A DNA stretch of 64,000 nucleotides, taken from NCBI RefSeq assembly GCF_005771435.1, contig NZ_VANI01000005.1, positions 1 through 64,000 on the forward strand, given 5' to 3'. The position numbers and the translations under genes were made by a program. Shown here one piece after another: positions 52,348-62,141 of this stretch. The DNA is from Microbulbifer harenosus. Lineage in GTDB: Bacteria; Pseudomonadota; Gammaproteobacteria; Pseudomonadales; Cellvibrionaceae. Each line of letters starts with the position of its first letter. Positions within the stretch are counted from its first letter, which is position 1. The notes beneath the pieces were generated by a model. That model searched no databases and was not told where the DNA came from. It saw nothing but the letters and a program-made list of their open reading frames with translations.

Positions 52348-53247
52348 TCACCAAAGTGCTTCACTGTTGCGAAGCGAATCCTTCAATGCATTGATGAGCG
52401 CTCGCAGTCTCGTCGATACCAGTCGGCCGCCCGGGTAGACCAGATGTACTGGCAAGGGCTCGGGCTCAAAATCTTCGAGCACCCTGCACAATTTTTTCTC
52501 ACTGATGAATTGCTGAACCTGATAGGAGAGGAACTGCCCGAAGCCCACACCTTCCGTGCAAGCAGCAACACCCGCTGCAATATGGTTGCAGCTCAATCTT
52601 CCGCTCACTCTGATGGCGACGTCGTGTCCGCTATCACGGAATGGCCACGTACTCGTCGAGGATAGATTCCGCAGTCGTATGCATGGCAGTTGGGACAATG
52701 CGCGTGGATGGTCCGGCACCCCGACTCGTTCCAGCAGCGCCGGGCTGGCGCAGACAACCCGGCGCACTTCTCCGACACGGATTGCCGTCATCGAAGAATC
52801 CGCCAGGGGGCCGATTCTCAGCGCCAGGTCGATACCTTCGTCAACCAGGTCGACAACGCGATCCAGCAATAGCAGATCGACGCGAACGTGCTCATATCGG
52901 GAGAGGAAGTCTGAGATTGCCGACACCATATGCAGTTGCCCGAACTGCACCGGCGTGGTGATGCGAAGGTCTCCCCGGGGTTCGGCTTCATTCTGGCCGA
53001 CGGCCAGTTCGGCATCGTCGACGTCAGCAAGTATCCGGCGGCAGCGCTCCAGATAGTCACGCCCTTCCGGCGTCAGGGACATACGGCGTGTGGTGCGCCG
53101 CAGCAGCCGGGCCCCGAGGTGGTCCTCAAGCGCGGCAAGCGTTCGTACCACGGACGGCTGTGAGCGGCCCAATGCCTCTGCCGCCGCGGTCAAACTGCCC
53201 TGGTCGACGATTTCGACGAAGACCCGCATGGCGGCTAGTTTATCCAT
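52348..53247 (-). CDS. LysR-family transcriptional regulator
   Basis: A 299-residue LTTR. The winged HTH is at the N-terminus (MDKLAAMRVFVEIVDQGSLT, then AAAEALGRSQPSVVRTLAAL) and the substrate-binding fold follows (residues about 90-295). It is divergent from the VOC gene, a layout typical of LysR control of its neighbours. A substrate cannot be read, but the genes to its right suggest response to a redox-active or electrophilic compound. Confidence 0.93.
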   Translation of the reverse strand: MDKLAAMRVFVEIVDQGSLTAAAEALGRSQPSVVRTLAALEDHLGARLLRRTTRRMSLTPEGRDYLERCRRILADVDDAELAVGQNEAEPRGDLRITTPVQFGQLHMVSAISDFLSRYEHVRVDLLLLDRVVDLVDEGIDLALRIGPLADSSMTAIRVGEVRRVVCASPALLERVGVPDHPRALSQLPCIRLRNLSSTSTWPFRDSGHDVAIRVSGRLSCNHIAAGVAACTEGVGFGQFLSYQVQQFISEKKLCRVLEDFEPEPLPVHLVYPGGRLVSTRLRALINALKDSLRNSEALW

Positions 53248-53359
53248 AACCGATTACTCCAGTAAATGCAGCAATGTTATCAGAATGGCGGCATTTATTA
53301 ACACCACCCTCCTCCCTACAGTTGGGCCATCAACTGAAAAACCCATCAGCGAGGACACC

Positions 53360-53767
53360 ATGAACCAGAATTCCGCAAAAACCCGGGGCGTGCATCATGT
53401 AGGCTTGACCGTGCCCGATCTCGCCGCCGCTCGTGCCTTCTTCGTAGATGCGCTCGGTTTTGAGCAGGTCGGTGAAGTTGCCGATTACCCAGCGGTCTTT
53501 CTAAACGACGGCGCAACCATGATCACACTGTGGCAGGCAGAAGATCCTGCCAACGCCATTCCCTTCAACCGCCGCACCAATATCGGTCTTCACCACCTTG
53601 CGCTTCGCGTCGGTACCACATCGGATCTGGAGCAGCTGTACGCAGAACTCCGGGAGCGCAACGACCTGGACATTGAGTTTGCCCCCGAGGGCCTGGGCAG
53701 CTCCGGCCTCCAGCATATGATGTGCCGAATTCCGGGCAATATCCGCCTCGAACTGATCGCCGTCTGA
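53360..53767 (+). CDS. VOC-fold (glyoxalase/dioxygenase-like) protein
   Basis: 135 residues from ATG 53360. Two VOC repeats: GVHHVGLTVPDLAAARAFF and GLHHLALRVGTTSDLEQLY, with metal-ligand positions His in each first strand and Glu in the last strand (IRLELIAV). It may be a lyase, dioxygenase or resistance protein. The long upstream frame from 53090 overlaps the LysR gene antisense and was rejected. It is 18 bases upstream of the PNPOx-flavoreductase gene, forming an operon controlled presumably by the divergent LysR. Confidence 0.88.
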   Translation: MNQNSAKTRGVHHVGLTVPDLAAARAFFVDALGFEQVGEVADYPAVFLNDGATMITLWQAEDPANAIPFNRRTNIGLHHLALRVGTTSDLEQLYAELRERNDLDIEFAPEGLGSSGLQHMMCRIPGNIRLELIAV

Positions 53768-53785
53768 ACACCGGAGGAAGCGCTG

Positions 53786-55432
53786 ATGCAAGCACTGCAT
53801 GGGAAATCGGATGATGCGTCACCGTTCCATCAAGGCGAGCAGGCGGTGCAGGCCCGGCTTGGGGTTCGCGACGCTATTGAACCCTGGGCGCGCCAGGTGG
53901 TCCGACCCTTTCTACCGGAACAGCATCGGGAGTTCTTCAAGCAATTGCCCTTCGTTGTGGCTGCCGCACGGGATGCTACCGGGCGGCCCTGGGTGACCTT
54001 GCTCACAGGGACGCCCGGTTTCATAAGCACACCGGACCCGACGAGCCTGCATATTGCGGCGCGCGCATTGCCAGGAGATGCGCTGGAAAACTCGCTGACT
54101 GCGGGTGCGGAGCTCGGCCTGCTCGGCATCGAGCTGGATACGCGGCGACGCAATCGTGTGAATGGGACAATTAACGCGGCCGGGGCCAATGGCCTCACCT
54201 TCGCTGTTGGCCAGTCGTTCGGCAACTGTCCGCAATACATTACCGAGCGAAGCTGGCATCAGGTCGGCGTCAAGCCAGGCGACGCGTCCGCGACCCGCTA
54301 TCAGCGGCTTACCCGTAGTATGCAGGCATGGATCGGATCGGCGACCACACTGTTTATCGGGAGCGGCTACCGCGGCCAGGGCCAACACGTGGGTTATGGG
54401 ATGGACGCCTCCCATCGCGGGGGCGCGGCGGGGTTCGTTACCGTCCTCGACGACAGGCGGCTGATCCTGCCCGATTATTCTGGCAACAACCACTTCAACA
54501 CCATTGGTAACCTCGTTGCCGATCCCCGCGCTGCGCTGCTGTTTGTGGACTTTGACACGGGCAGCCTGCTGCAGATCAGCGGCCAGGCAACAATCGACTG
54601 GGACTCCGCCGAAGTGGCGCGGCACCCCGGCGCACAGCGCCTGATCGCCTTCGATATCGAGCAGATTGTGCAACTCGACGGCGTCCTGCCACTGCGGTGG
54701 AGCGCACCAGAACCCTCACAACCATTAAGGCTGATCAAAAAGACGAAAGAAAGCGAAGACGTAACATCATTCGAATTCGTGGCACAGGACAGCGCAGCAC
54801 TGGCGGACTTCACACCAGGCCAACATCTGCCGATTGAAGTGCGCATCGAGGGACATACACAGCCGATCAGGCGCACCTATTCCTTGTCCAATGCACCCGG
54901 CGAGGGCCGCTACCGAATTACCGTGAAGCGCGAACCCCAGGGTACGGTTTCACGATATCTGCACGACACACTCGCCGTGGGAGACATCGTTAACACGCGG
55001 ATGCCAAGGGGCGACTTTGTGCTGGCGCATCATGACCGCCCCATCGCGCTGGTCAGCGCTGGTGTAGGCGTAACACCAATGGTCAGCATGCTGCATGCCC
55101 TGGCTGGGGAGGCAGGCGAACGGCCCGTGTATTTTATCCACGGTGTGCGCAACAGCCGTCACCATGCCCTGGCCAATGAAGTGCGCGCACTGGCGAAGCG
55201 TCACGACAAGATCCGTTTCAACGCTGTCTACAGCAAACCCCGCAACACTGACCGACAGGGAAACGATTACCATCATCGCGGACGCATCAGCATTGAACTG
55301 CTAAAAGAATTGGTCCCGGGACTGGATGCCGACTTTTACCTGTGTGGCCCCGAAGGCTTCCTGGCCGATATCGTCGCCACCCTCCGCCAGAGTGGCGTTC
55401 AGCCAGAACGTATCCATACGGAAACGTTCTGA
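53786..55432 (+). CDS. PNPOx-like domain fused to a flavin/NAD(P)H oxidoreductase
   Basis: A 548-residue two-part protein. The N-terminal half (about 40-310) is a pyridoxamine-5'-phosphate-oxidase-like FMN split barrel, with QLPFVVAAARDATGRPWVTL and RGGAAGFVTVLDDRRLILPD. From about 315 comes a ferredoxin-NADP+-reductase module: FAD binding RRTYSLSN, the pyridine nucleotide loop GVGVTPMVSMLHAL, and YLCGPEGFLADIV. It ends HTETF, without a C-terminal [2Fe-2S] domain. It probably moves electrons from NAD(P)H to an FMN-linked substrate, as in flavohaemoglobin-like reductases. It is coexpressed with the VOC protein. Confidence 0.9.
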   Translation: MQALHGKSDDASPFHQGEQAVQARLGVRDAIEPWARQVVRPFLPEQHREFFKQLPFVVAAARDATGRPWVTLLTGTPGFISTPDPTSLHIAARALPGDALENSLTAGAELGLLGIELDTRRRNRVNGTINAAGANGLTFAVGQSFGNCPQYITERSWHQVGVKPGDASATRYQRLTRSMQAWIGSATTLFIGSGYRGQGQHVGYGMDASHRGGAAGFVTVLDDRRLILPDYSGNNHFNTIGNLVADPRAALLFVDFDTGSLLQISGQATIDWDSAEVARHPGAQRLIAFDIEQIVQLDGVLPLRWSAPEPSQPLRLIKKTKESEDVTSFEFVAQDSAALADFTPGQHLPIEVRIEGHTQPIRRTYSLSNAPGEGRYRITVKREPQGTVSRYLHDTLAVGDIVNTRMPRGDFVLAHHDRPIALVSAGVGVTPMVSMLHALAGEAGERPVYFIHGVRNSRHHALANEVRALAKRHDKIRFNAVYSKPRNTDRQGNDYHHRGRISIELLKELVPGLDADFYLCGPEGFLADIVATLRQSGVQPERIHTETF

Positions 55433-55547
55433 CAATCGGGGCTCAGCTTGGCCTTCAGCACAATGCTTTCCAGAGGAACCGCGCACTCCGAATGCCTGCC
55501 TCCGCGACCACAGCGCATAAATTTACCCAACCAGTAAAAGCTCTTTC

Positions 55548-56471
55548 TTACTGGTGCGCCAGCGCATAGTCAATCGCCGCACACACTGCGACGGCCTGCG
55601 CGGCGTTGCACTGCTCGGGAGTGGCACGAGCGCTGTCGGGGTAGACTTCTGTGGTGGTCTTGTATGGGGCGTTGGTGATGCTGGCACACAGGCCCAGCTG
55701 CTTAAGCGGATATTCGATAACACCGCGCGCGACCACCGGTGAGCCGATGATCTCGTTGTTGTCATCCGCCGGGGCGATATGGGTGACCTTCTCCACCGCC
55801 GCGATCACCGCTTGCTGGAACTCGGGCTGCGGGTTTTCGCTGTCGTCCACCAGATAGAAGCCATCGGGAATGCCGCCCGGCTCAAACGGCTTGCCATCGC
55901 GCGCCGCCAGCGCGGGGCGGAACTCGGTTTCGTCGGTATCGGTGGTTTCGTGCAGGTCGATATGCATCAATGCGCGGTCGCGAATGGGTGCAACCAGTCG
56001 CAGCAGCGCCGCGGACTCCTCCGCCGGGCTGTTTTCACGGAAAGAGCGGTTCGGGTCGATGGCATTCGGGTTCCAGCGGTGGATGCGCTCGTAGGCCCAG
56101 GGGCTGACGCAGGGAGCGACCAGTAGATTGACGCGGCCGGCGTAATCCGCGGCATGTTGATCCACAAACTGCAACGCACCGTGCACACCGCTGGTTTCGT
56201 ACCCGTGCACCCCACCCGTCACCAGCACCACCGGCAGATCGTCATTCCAATCGCGGCTGCGGATTGCCAGCAGCGGAAAGCTCTCGTCGCCGTATTCCAG
56301 GCGGCCATACTCCTCCACATCGAAGCGCGCGCGCAAATACTCGATCTTGCTTACCACCTCAGACCCGTAGCTGCGGTGACGGACCTGACGCGACAACCAC
56401 TGGTTGCGTTCAGAATCGCCCCATGGCGTGCCGGGGGTGCCGATTGGATAAAATGCGGGAGCAGTATTCAT
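55548..56471 (-). CDS. M14-family zinc carboxypeptidase/deacylase-like protein
   Basis: 307 residues of the succinylglutamate desuccinylase/aspartoacylase-like branch of M14. Zinc ligands are His and Glu in GGVHGYETSG and His in LMHIDLHETTDTDE; the substrate-binding NPNAIDPNRSF is also present. The start at 56471 (MNTAPAFYPIGTPG) is chosen over 56510. No signal peptide is seen. The true substrate (N-acyl amino acid or peptide) cannot be told. It converges with the PNPOx-FNR gene. Confidence 0.82.
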   Translation of the reverse strand: MNTAPAFYPIGTPGTPWGDSERNQWLSRQVRHRSYGSEVVSKIEYLRARFDVEEYGRLEYGDESFPLLAIRSRDWNDDLPVVLVTGGVHGYETSGVHGALQFVDQHAADYAGRVNLLVAPCVSPWAYERIHRWNPNAIDPNRSFRENSPAEESAALLRLVAPIRDRALMHIDLHETTDTDETEFRPALAARDGKPFEPGGIPDGFYLVDDSENPQPEFQQAVIAAVEKVTHIAPADDNNEIIGSPVVARGVIEYPLKQLGLCASITNAPYKTTTEVYPDSARATPEQCNAAQAVAVCAAIDYALAHQ

Positions 56472-56545
56472 GTCGCTAGTTCTCCAGTGATGTACCAGAC
56501 AGGCCGGCATTCTAACACTCGAACGCGGACGCCCTGGCCTTTTTA

Positions 56546-57136
56546 TCAGCGGTCTTGAACAGACTTCTCTGCCTCCCTGGCTTCGCGCACGATTTGGATA
56601 CCACCTCGGACAACGAGCGCAGAAATGATCATACCGATCAACAAATCCGGATATCTACTGCCGAGAATCGCAACAAGAGCACCGGACAGAATAACCCCTA
56701 AATTGGCGAGGACATCATTGACCGAGAAGATCCAGGAAGCGCGCATGTGTACACCGCCACTACGGTGTTTTGAGATAAGCCCAAGACACACAATATTGGC
56801 CAGCAATGCCACGATACCCACCACAACAATCAAGGTGCTTTGCGGTTCGCTGCCAAAAAACAGACGCCTAAGCACCTCGAAGAGCACGCCCACGCCCAAC
56901 AGAATCTGCAGATAACCACTGATTCTCGCTGCACTTGCCTTTTTCGCCACCGCCTTACCAACCGCATAGAGCGACACCCCGTACACGAAAGCATCCGCCA
57001 GCATATCCAGAGAATCCGCGAGCAAACCGGTTGACTCCGCAATCAACCCCAGCACCAGCTCAAGGAAAAACATGAATGCATTGATGGACAAAAGTGCGAC
57101 AAGGGTTTTCCTTTCCATGCGCTTTTCCTCCATCAC
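56546..57136 (-). CDS. Cation diffusion facilitator-type membrane protein (short)
   Basis: 196 residues with a CDF-like membrane domain: ADSLDMLADAFVYG gives the paired acidic residues (helix II) and SVNDVLANLGVILSG the second metal-site pair (helix V). Six hydrophobic helices are visible. The C-terminal cytoplasmic domain of full CDF proteins (about 80-100 residues) is missing, with only a charged tail (REAREAEKSVQDR). It may export a divalent metal such as zinc. Its start overlaps the polB stop by 4 bases (ATGA). Confidence 0.82.
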   Translation of the reverse strand: MMEEKRMERKTLVALLSINAFMFFLELVLGLIAESTGLLADSLDMLADAFVYGVSLYAVGKAVAKKASAARISGYLQILLGVGVLFEVLRRLFFGSEPQSTLIVVVGIVALLANIVCLGLISKHRSGGVHMRASWIFSVNDVLANLGVILSGALVAILGSRYPDLLIGMIISALVVRGGIQIVREAREAEKSVQDR

Positions 57137-59514
57137 TCGGCCCCTCCAAACAGGCCCAGCTGGCCGTCCACCAGAGTGTCAAAATCCAGATCTATGAAAG
57201 GTAATATGGCATCCGCCACGGGCTTGAGCTGCTTGTCGATATAGTGCTGGTAATCCACCGGTGATTGACAGTAATCCACCGGCTCCGGACCATTTAGGGT
57301 GATCACGTAACGAATCCAGCCCTTGTTCTGGTAGCGGGGTGCCAGCCCCTGCTGCTGTCGGAGTTCATCGGCCAGCCGCGCCGCGCGCACTTGGGGCGGA
57401 ACGTTTTTTACGTATTGCGCCAGCTTGCGTCTGAGCCGCTTGCGGTACACCAACAGCTCGTCCATCTCCCCTGCCCGGGTTTTCTCCACGGTCTCGCGAA
57501 TATAGTCGGACGGATCTTCACCCTTAAACACCATCCCGTAGAGTTGCGTCTGGAACTGCTTGGCCAGGGGGGTCCAGTCGCTGCGCACGGTTTCCAGACC
57601 TTTGAATACCAGCTTCTCCTCGCCCCCTTTCACTACCAAACCCGCATAGCGTTTCTTGGAGCCGGCCTCCGAGCCGCGAATGGTGGGCATCAAAAAGCGC
57701 TGATAGTGGGTTTCGAATTCCAGCTCCAGCTCGCACTCCAGCGCCAGCTCGTCTTTGAGCTTGTGCTGCCAGCGCGTGTTGATCTCGCGGGCCAGATTCT
57801 TGCCGATTGCAGCCGCTTCTTCCGGACTGGGGCGGCCGCTCAGCCAGACAAAGGTGGAATCGGTATCGCCGTAAATGACTTGATGACCCAGCTCCTCAAT
57901 CCAGCGGGCCGTCTGCTGCATGATCTCGTGACCGCGCAGGGTGATGGAGCTGGCCAGACGCGTGTCGTAAAAACGGCAACCCCCACTTCCTAGCACCCCG
58001 TAAAAGGAGTTCATGATGATCTTGATGGCCTGGGAGCGGGCGGCATCCTGCTCCTGCTTGGCGATATCCCGCTGGGCCCAGAGATTGGTAATGATATCCG
58101 GCAGGAAATGTTTATCGCGGGAAAAGCGCGCGCCGCGAAAACCGGGGATGCTGCTTTCATCCGACCGACCCTCCTCCGGTTCCCCACCTGATCCCTCAGC
58201 CAATCCTTCAACCAGTCCCATAGGATCAATCTTGAAGGTGCGGATGATACTGGGATAAAGGCTCTTGAAATCCAGCACCAGCACGTTGTCGTAAAGACCG
58301 GGCCGGGAGTCCATCACATAACCACCGGGACTCGCCAAGCCACCGTCGGCCGGCAAGTTGGGCGCCACATAGCGGCTGCGGTGTAGCCTGGGCAGGTAGA
58401 GGTTGGTAAAGGCCGCCACCGAACCGCCGCTGCGGTCGAGCTCCAGGCCAGTGAGTTGGGCCCGCAGGCGCAGGTAATCCAGCAAACGGGTGTGCTGGAA
58501 GATATCCCAGACCAGGCGGCAGTCTTCCAGGTTGTAGGCGGCCAGCTTGGGTTTGTTATGGCGAAAGTCCTGTTCAATTGCTGCCAGGCGGTTGTCCACG
58601 TCTTCGGTGTCTTTGCCTCTGCCCAACAGCGTCCGGGCCACAAACTCCAGGCTGAAGCTTTCGAAGTTATAGGTGGCGCTCTTCAGCCCATCGATGCCGT
58701 CCAGCACCACACGGCCCGGCAGCGTCACGAAGCCCTGGCTACCTTCCCGGCCATCCCGCCAGCGCGCCTCTGTGCCACCGCGCCCCAGCTTCAGGCGCAG
58801 ACCATGGCGTCCGGCTCTTTTCAGCAGCAGCCGAAAATCAAAGTCCACCACGGACCAGCCGATAATGATGTCCGGATCCAGGCATTTGATCCTGGCCTCC
58901 AGCGCCTCCAGCAGCGCCCGCTCGTCATCAACCCAGTGGATGGTGGTTTCAGCACTTTCAGGCTTGCCCACCATCAGCACCTCTTCCACACCATGCCCGT
59001 AGAGACCGATGGAATAAAGTTCACCCTGGCCGGAACACTCCACGTCCAGAGAAACCACCTTGAAGTCCGGCTGCACCTCGGCGCCCTTAAGGCGCACGTT
59101 GCGATATTCCGTATAACCGTCTTTGGCCTGGGCCAGACCTTCAAAGTAAAGGCCACCGCGGGCAAAGCGCTCCATCAGGTAGCGGTCGTGGAGACGAAAA
59201 TCCGCTTCAAACACCTCGATTCCACGAGTTTGCAACTGGGCTTGCGCCCGGCGGTGAGCGTCGATGGTGGGAAAATACAGCATGGCCGCATCCTCGCGGC
59301 CAAAGGTCTGGAAACCCAGCTGCTGCCAATCGTAAGGTACTCCGGCCAGCGCCTCGACCACCTGGGTGCGGTCCGCGACCTTCACCATAAAAACCGGCCG
59401 CTCACCTTCAATAACCAGCTTGACCGGGCCCTCGGGCGTGGCCAGCCAGTAGTGGATGCAGGTGCTGCCGCGCTGATCAAAGCTGTGGCGGGTGAGAAGA
59501 AATCCTTGAGGCAA
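57133..59514 (-). CDS. polB: DNA polymerase II (family B)
   Basis: A 793-residue family B polymerase used in replication restart and lesion bypass. 3'-5' exonuclease motifs: SLDVECSG (Exo I), a Exo II-like VVDFDFRLLL, and Exo III YNLEDCRLVWDI. Polymerase motif A is DFKSLYPSIIRT, B is KIIMNSFYGVLGS and C is YGDTDSTFV. The start codon is TTG (59514), since MPQGFLLTRH aligns with the start of E. coli PolB and no ATG/GTG lies in frame upstream before a stop. Its stop overlaps the CDF-like gene start, coupling the two. Confidence 0.96.
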   Translation of the reverse strand: MPQGFLLTRHSFDQRGSTCIHYWLATPEGPVKLVIEGERPVFMVKVADRTQVVEALAGVPYDWQQLGFQTFGREDAAMLYFPTIDAHRRAQAQLQTRGIEVFEADFRLHDRYLMERFARGGLYFEGLAQAKDGYTEYRNVRLKGAEVQPDFKVVSLDVECSGQGELYSIGLYGHGVEEVLMVGKPESAETTIHWVDDERALLEALEARIKCLDPDIIIGWSVVDFDFRLLLKRAGRHGLRLKLGRGGTEARWRDGREGSQGFVTLPGRVVLDGIDGLKSATYNFESFSLEFVARTLLGRGKDTEDVDNRLAAIEQDFRHNKPKLAAYNLEDCRLVWDIFQHTRLLDYLRLRAQLTGLELDRSGGSVAAFTNLYLPRLHRSRYVAPNLPADGGLASPGGYVMDSRPGLYDNVLVLDFKSLYPSIIRTFKIDPMGLVEGLAEGSGGEPEEGRSDESSIPGFRGARFSRDKHFLPDIITNLWAQRDIAKQEQDAARSQAIKIIMNSFYGVLGSGGCRFYDTRLASSITLRGHEIMQQTARWIEELGHQVIYGDTDSTFVWLSGRPSPEEAAAIGKNLAREINTRWQHKLKDELALECELELEFETHYQRFLMPTIRGSEAGSKKRYAGLVVKGGEEKLVFKGLETVRSDWTPLAKQFQTQLYGMVFKGEDPSDYIRETVEKTRAGEMDELLVYRKRLRRKLAQYVKNVPPQVRAARLADELRQQQGLAPRYQNKGWIRYVITLNGPEPVDYCQSPVDYQHYIDKQLKPVADAILPFIDLDFDTLVDGQLGLFGGAE

Positions 59515-59706
59515 GAGGCTGTACTGGGTTGATGGCTGAGTTGGAGCTTGTGTTGATGATGGACGCCATTCTACTGGATAAATCTACAGATATCAGCAAT
59601 CGCCAGAGCTGGGCAAGAGGGCTCTGGCGACCTCACGAACTTGCGGTACCTAGTCATTGAGCCTGCGAACAGACCGCCATTATGACCCCTCATGCGCCCA
59701 ATAAAG

Positions 59707-61602
59707 TTAGCCTTGTGAATTTGACGCAACCCTATTACTACCGTGACCAACCAACAATTCACTCAGCTGATTTCGGCGGTGGTGGCTCACCAGCAATTGT
59801 TCCTGAGCTCGCGTCAAACCAACATACATGCGGCGCACATCCCCAGCCAAATCGACATCCGCTTCCCCTTGTTGGCTAGACTGATAACTAGCATCAAGGA
59901 TAATCACCGTATCGAACTCCAGGCCCTTACTGCTGGGGATCGGCATGATGCTGACACTTTCAGAATTTGGGTCATAGCGCTTTTTATACTCACTGGAAGC
60001 GAGCCAGGCGTAAGGTATTCGTTCCCTTTTCAATACCGCAGCCATCAGCTTCCCCGCACTTCCTCCCGGATATAGCACAGCCATATCTTTCCATGCCTTT
60101 CCTTTATTATTCCAGGCTTTCAAACAGCGCACCGCATACTCAATTTCCTCTTCCAGGGTTCCAACGCATTTTACGTAGGGCTCAACACCACTCTTACCTG
60201 CTGCCTCGGGCTCAATGAGAGGAATTTCTGAATCAGAATTTCGAGAAAAGTAGTTCTTAGCAAGCTGATACGCAAACGTAAGGATTTCTCGTGTATTACG
60301 GTAATTTAATCGAAGTATCGTGGTACGCCCCTGGGCTTTGATTCCCACGCTCGACAAGCTAAACCCGAGACTTGATTTTCGCTTGTAAATAGACTGTGCA
60401 TCGTCATACAACAGAAGAAGTGAATCCGTCTCAGGGTCAACCATTTGAGAAATTAATGTTAACCACTCTGCCTCAAAATCATGCCCCTCATCAATTAACA
60501 CAGCTCCGTACTGCCCTTTGGGGATATGCCCCTTCTCAACGGCATCAATCACGGAGAACACTTGCCGCTCCCAAACGGGAGCATCCGTATCGATCAGGTC
60601 AACGTGGTAAGCTCGCAGCTGTTCGCCACACCAATCGTGAAAATGATAAACCTGAGCTTTATCGTTTATCCCCTTTTCAGCGATAAAGCTACGCAGCCGG
60701 GCAGCAAGGGTAATATTGAAACAAAGCACCAGGATGGGCTTATTCAACGCCTCTGCCAGATAAAGGCATCTATACCCCAGAATCAATGTTTTGCCAGATC
60801 CAGCAACACCATGAACAACGCGATGACCATCCCCTAAACTGCGGGCCAGCTGCTCTTGTTGGATATCCATGATTTTTACAATGCCTGGCATGCTTTCGGC
60901 CAATGAGGCCTCCGGCGCACCTTCACCACCCTCCTCTCCACCAAACAAATTCTCTTGAGCCGATGCGATACGGATCTCTGGGAATAAATGCCAGCGGATG
61001 CGATCAATCTGAGGCAGCGTCAATTTATTGCCAAATTGATAGTTGAACATGCCCCATAACCGCTCCTGAAACTCCTCTGCCGTAACGCTATCGGACATTT
61101 CATCCTGGCAGATCAACAGGTGCCCTGGCAGCAGCTTATGGCGATATTCTTCTGGTATGCCCTTATCAATTTGATTGCGCGTGATATTGGCGAATACCGC
61201 ACCATATCCGTATGGGAAACATAATTTTCCTTTGTACTTTCCCATGACCTGCTTTAGCTGGGGGTCGCGCTCAAGCACCTGTAAAACTTGATAACTGCAC
61301 TGCCTGGCCTGCTCAATCGGGTTGCTTACCGTTTTGCGACCGCTAGAGGTTTCAAGATCAAATTCAGCGTGACTGACACGCTTGATACTGGATGCCTTCC
61401 AGTCTTTAACCTCTAAAAAGAGAATGCCTCTTGCGGGATGCAGGATTATGAAATCCGGGTAGCGACGCTTCGTACCCAAGGGGATATCAAACCAACAGAG
61501 GTAATCATCCTCCAGCAATGCTTCGAGGCGCCGAGCAAAGCGCTTTTCGCCGGAGGTCATTTTGGAAAGGCAGGAATTGAGGGATGGGATTAATTTAGCC
61601 AT
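59707..61602 (-). CDS. NERD nuclease-UvrD-like helicase
   Basis: A 631-residue fusion. The N-terminal NERD domain (about 15-130) has a PD-(D/E)XK-like active site, YPDFIILHPARGILFLEVKD. A superfamily 1 helicase follows: Walker A GVAGSGKT (about 266), DEGHD motif II, LNYRNTREI (motif IV region), SKGLEFDTVII and YVGLTRAQEQLLV (motif VI). Such proteins are recurrent in DNA repair and in anti-phage islands. It is a single gene with AT-richer sequence and no obvious partner nearby. The start ATG 61602 gives MAKLIPSLNSCLSKMTSGE. Confidence 0.9.
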   Translation of the reverse strand: MAKLIPSLNSCLSKMTSGEKRFARRLEALLEDDYLCWFDIPLGTKRRYPDFIILHPARGILFLEVKDWKASSIKRVSHAEFDLETSSGRKTVSNPIEQARQCSYQVLQVLERDPQLKQVMGKYKGKLCFPYGYGAVFANITRNQIDKGIPEEYRHKLLPGHLLICQDEMSDSVTAEEFQERLWGMFNYQFGNKLTLPQIDRIRWHLFPEIRIASAQENLFGGEEGGEGAPEASLAESMPGIVKIMDIQQEQLARSLGDGHRVVHGVAGSGKTLILGYRCLYLAEALNKPILVLCFNITLAARLRSFIAEKGINDKAQVYHFHDWCGEQLRAYHVDLIDTDAPVWERQVFSVIDAVEKGHIPKGQYGAVLIDEGHDFEAEWLTLISQMVDPETDSLLLLYDDAQSIYKRKSSLGFSLSSVGIKAQGRTTILRLNYRNTREILTFAYQLAKNYFSRNSDSEIPLIEPEAAGKSGVEPYVKCVGTLEEEIEYAVRCLKAWNNKGKAWKDMAVLYPGGSAGKLMAAVLKRERIPYAWLASSEYKKRYDPNSESVSIMPIPSSKGLEFDTVIILDASYQSSQQGEADVDLAGDVRRMYVGLTRAQEQLLVSHHRRNQLSELLVGHGSNRVASNSQG

Positions 61603-62141
61603 AAAGCCCTCAGCCGCAGTGCGTATAAAATAGCGGCAGATGATCTTCCTTGATTGATATTTGCATATCTATCTCGATTACAGGACGCCAGCGCGCATTC
61701 GCACCGGCAAGTGATTACCGCAAGGGGCAAGTTGTACAACCATAATCGGTGACCTACCACCTTTCGGCACAGCTATCCGATAACTCGGTCAAATATTTAT
61801 GCGTTCGATAGTATTTGAATTCTTTATCAAGTCAATAACTTAGGTTCTGTTCACTGAATTTGCGATGGAATCACACTGTTATCGTGGGTTAAATCATGCA
61901 TTCCGACCAAATTTTGATCAACGAATAAGGTTTACAAGAAAGGAGAGGCTCTTTTGAGGCGTAACCGGGCGGCAGCCATCATGACATGATATAGCGCGCA
62001 CCAGTAGGTCGATATCATCTGCGGCGACTTCCTTACCGTTGAATACCGTCAAGGCGACCTTGAGGGTCTGCCGGTGTAACCGATGTTCGCGGTATTAACG
62101 AAGCTATAAGTTATCGGTCACTTGGGCGCGGCCTGCCCTCG
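61603..62141. other. Intergenic region between the NERD-helicase and the sensor kinase, no supported gene
   Basis: AT-rich at the left (61620-61930), which likely holds the helicase promoter. On the minus strand at about 61940-62085 a frame reads HRQTLKVALTVFNGKEVAAD, a coding-like fragment without a proper start; it could be a decayed gene end. No terminator for the kinase operon was found with confidence. Confidence 0.35.

Noticed and set aside
58456..59532. 358-codon + strand open frame opposite polB
   Set aside because: It is fully antisense to the well-supported polB and shows no family motif.
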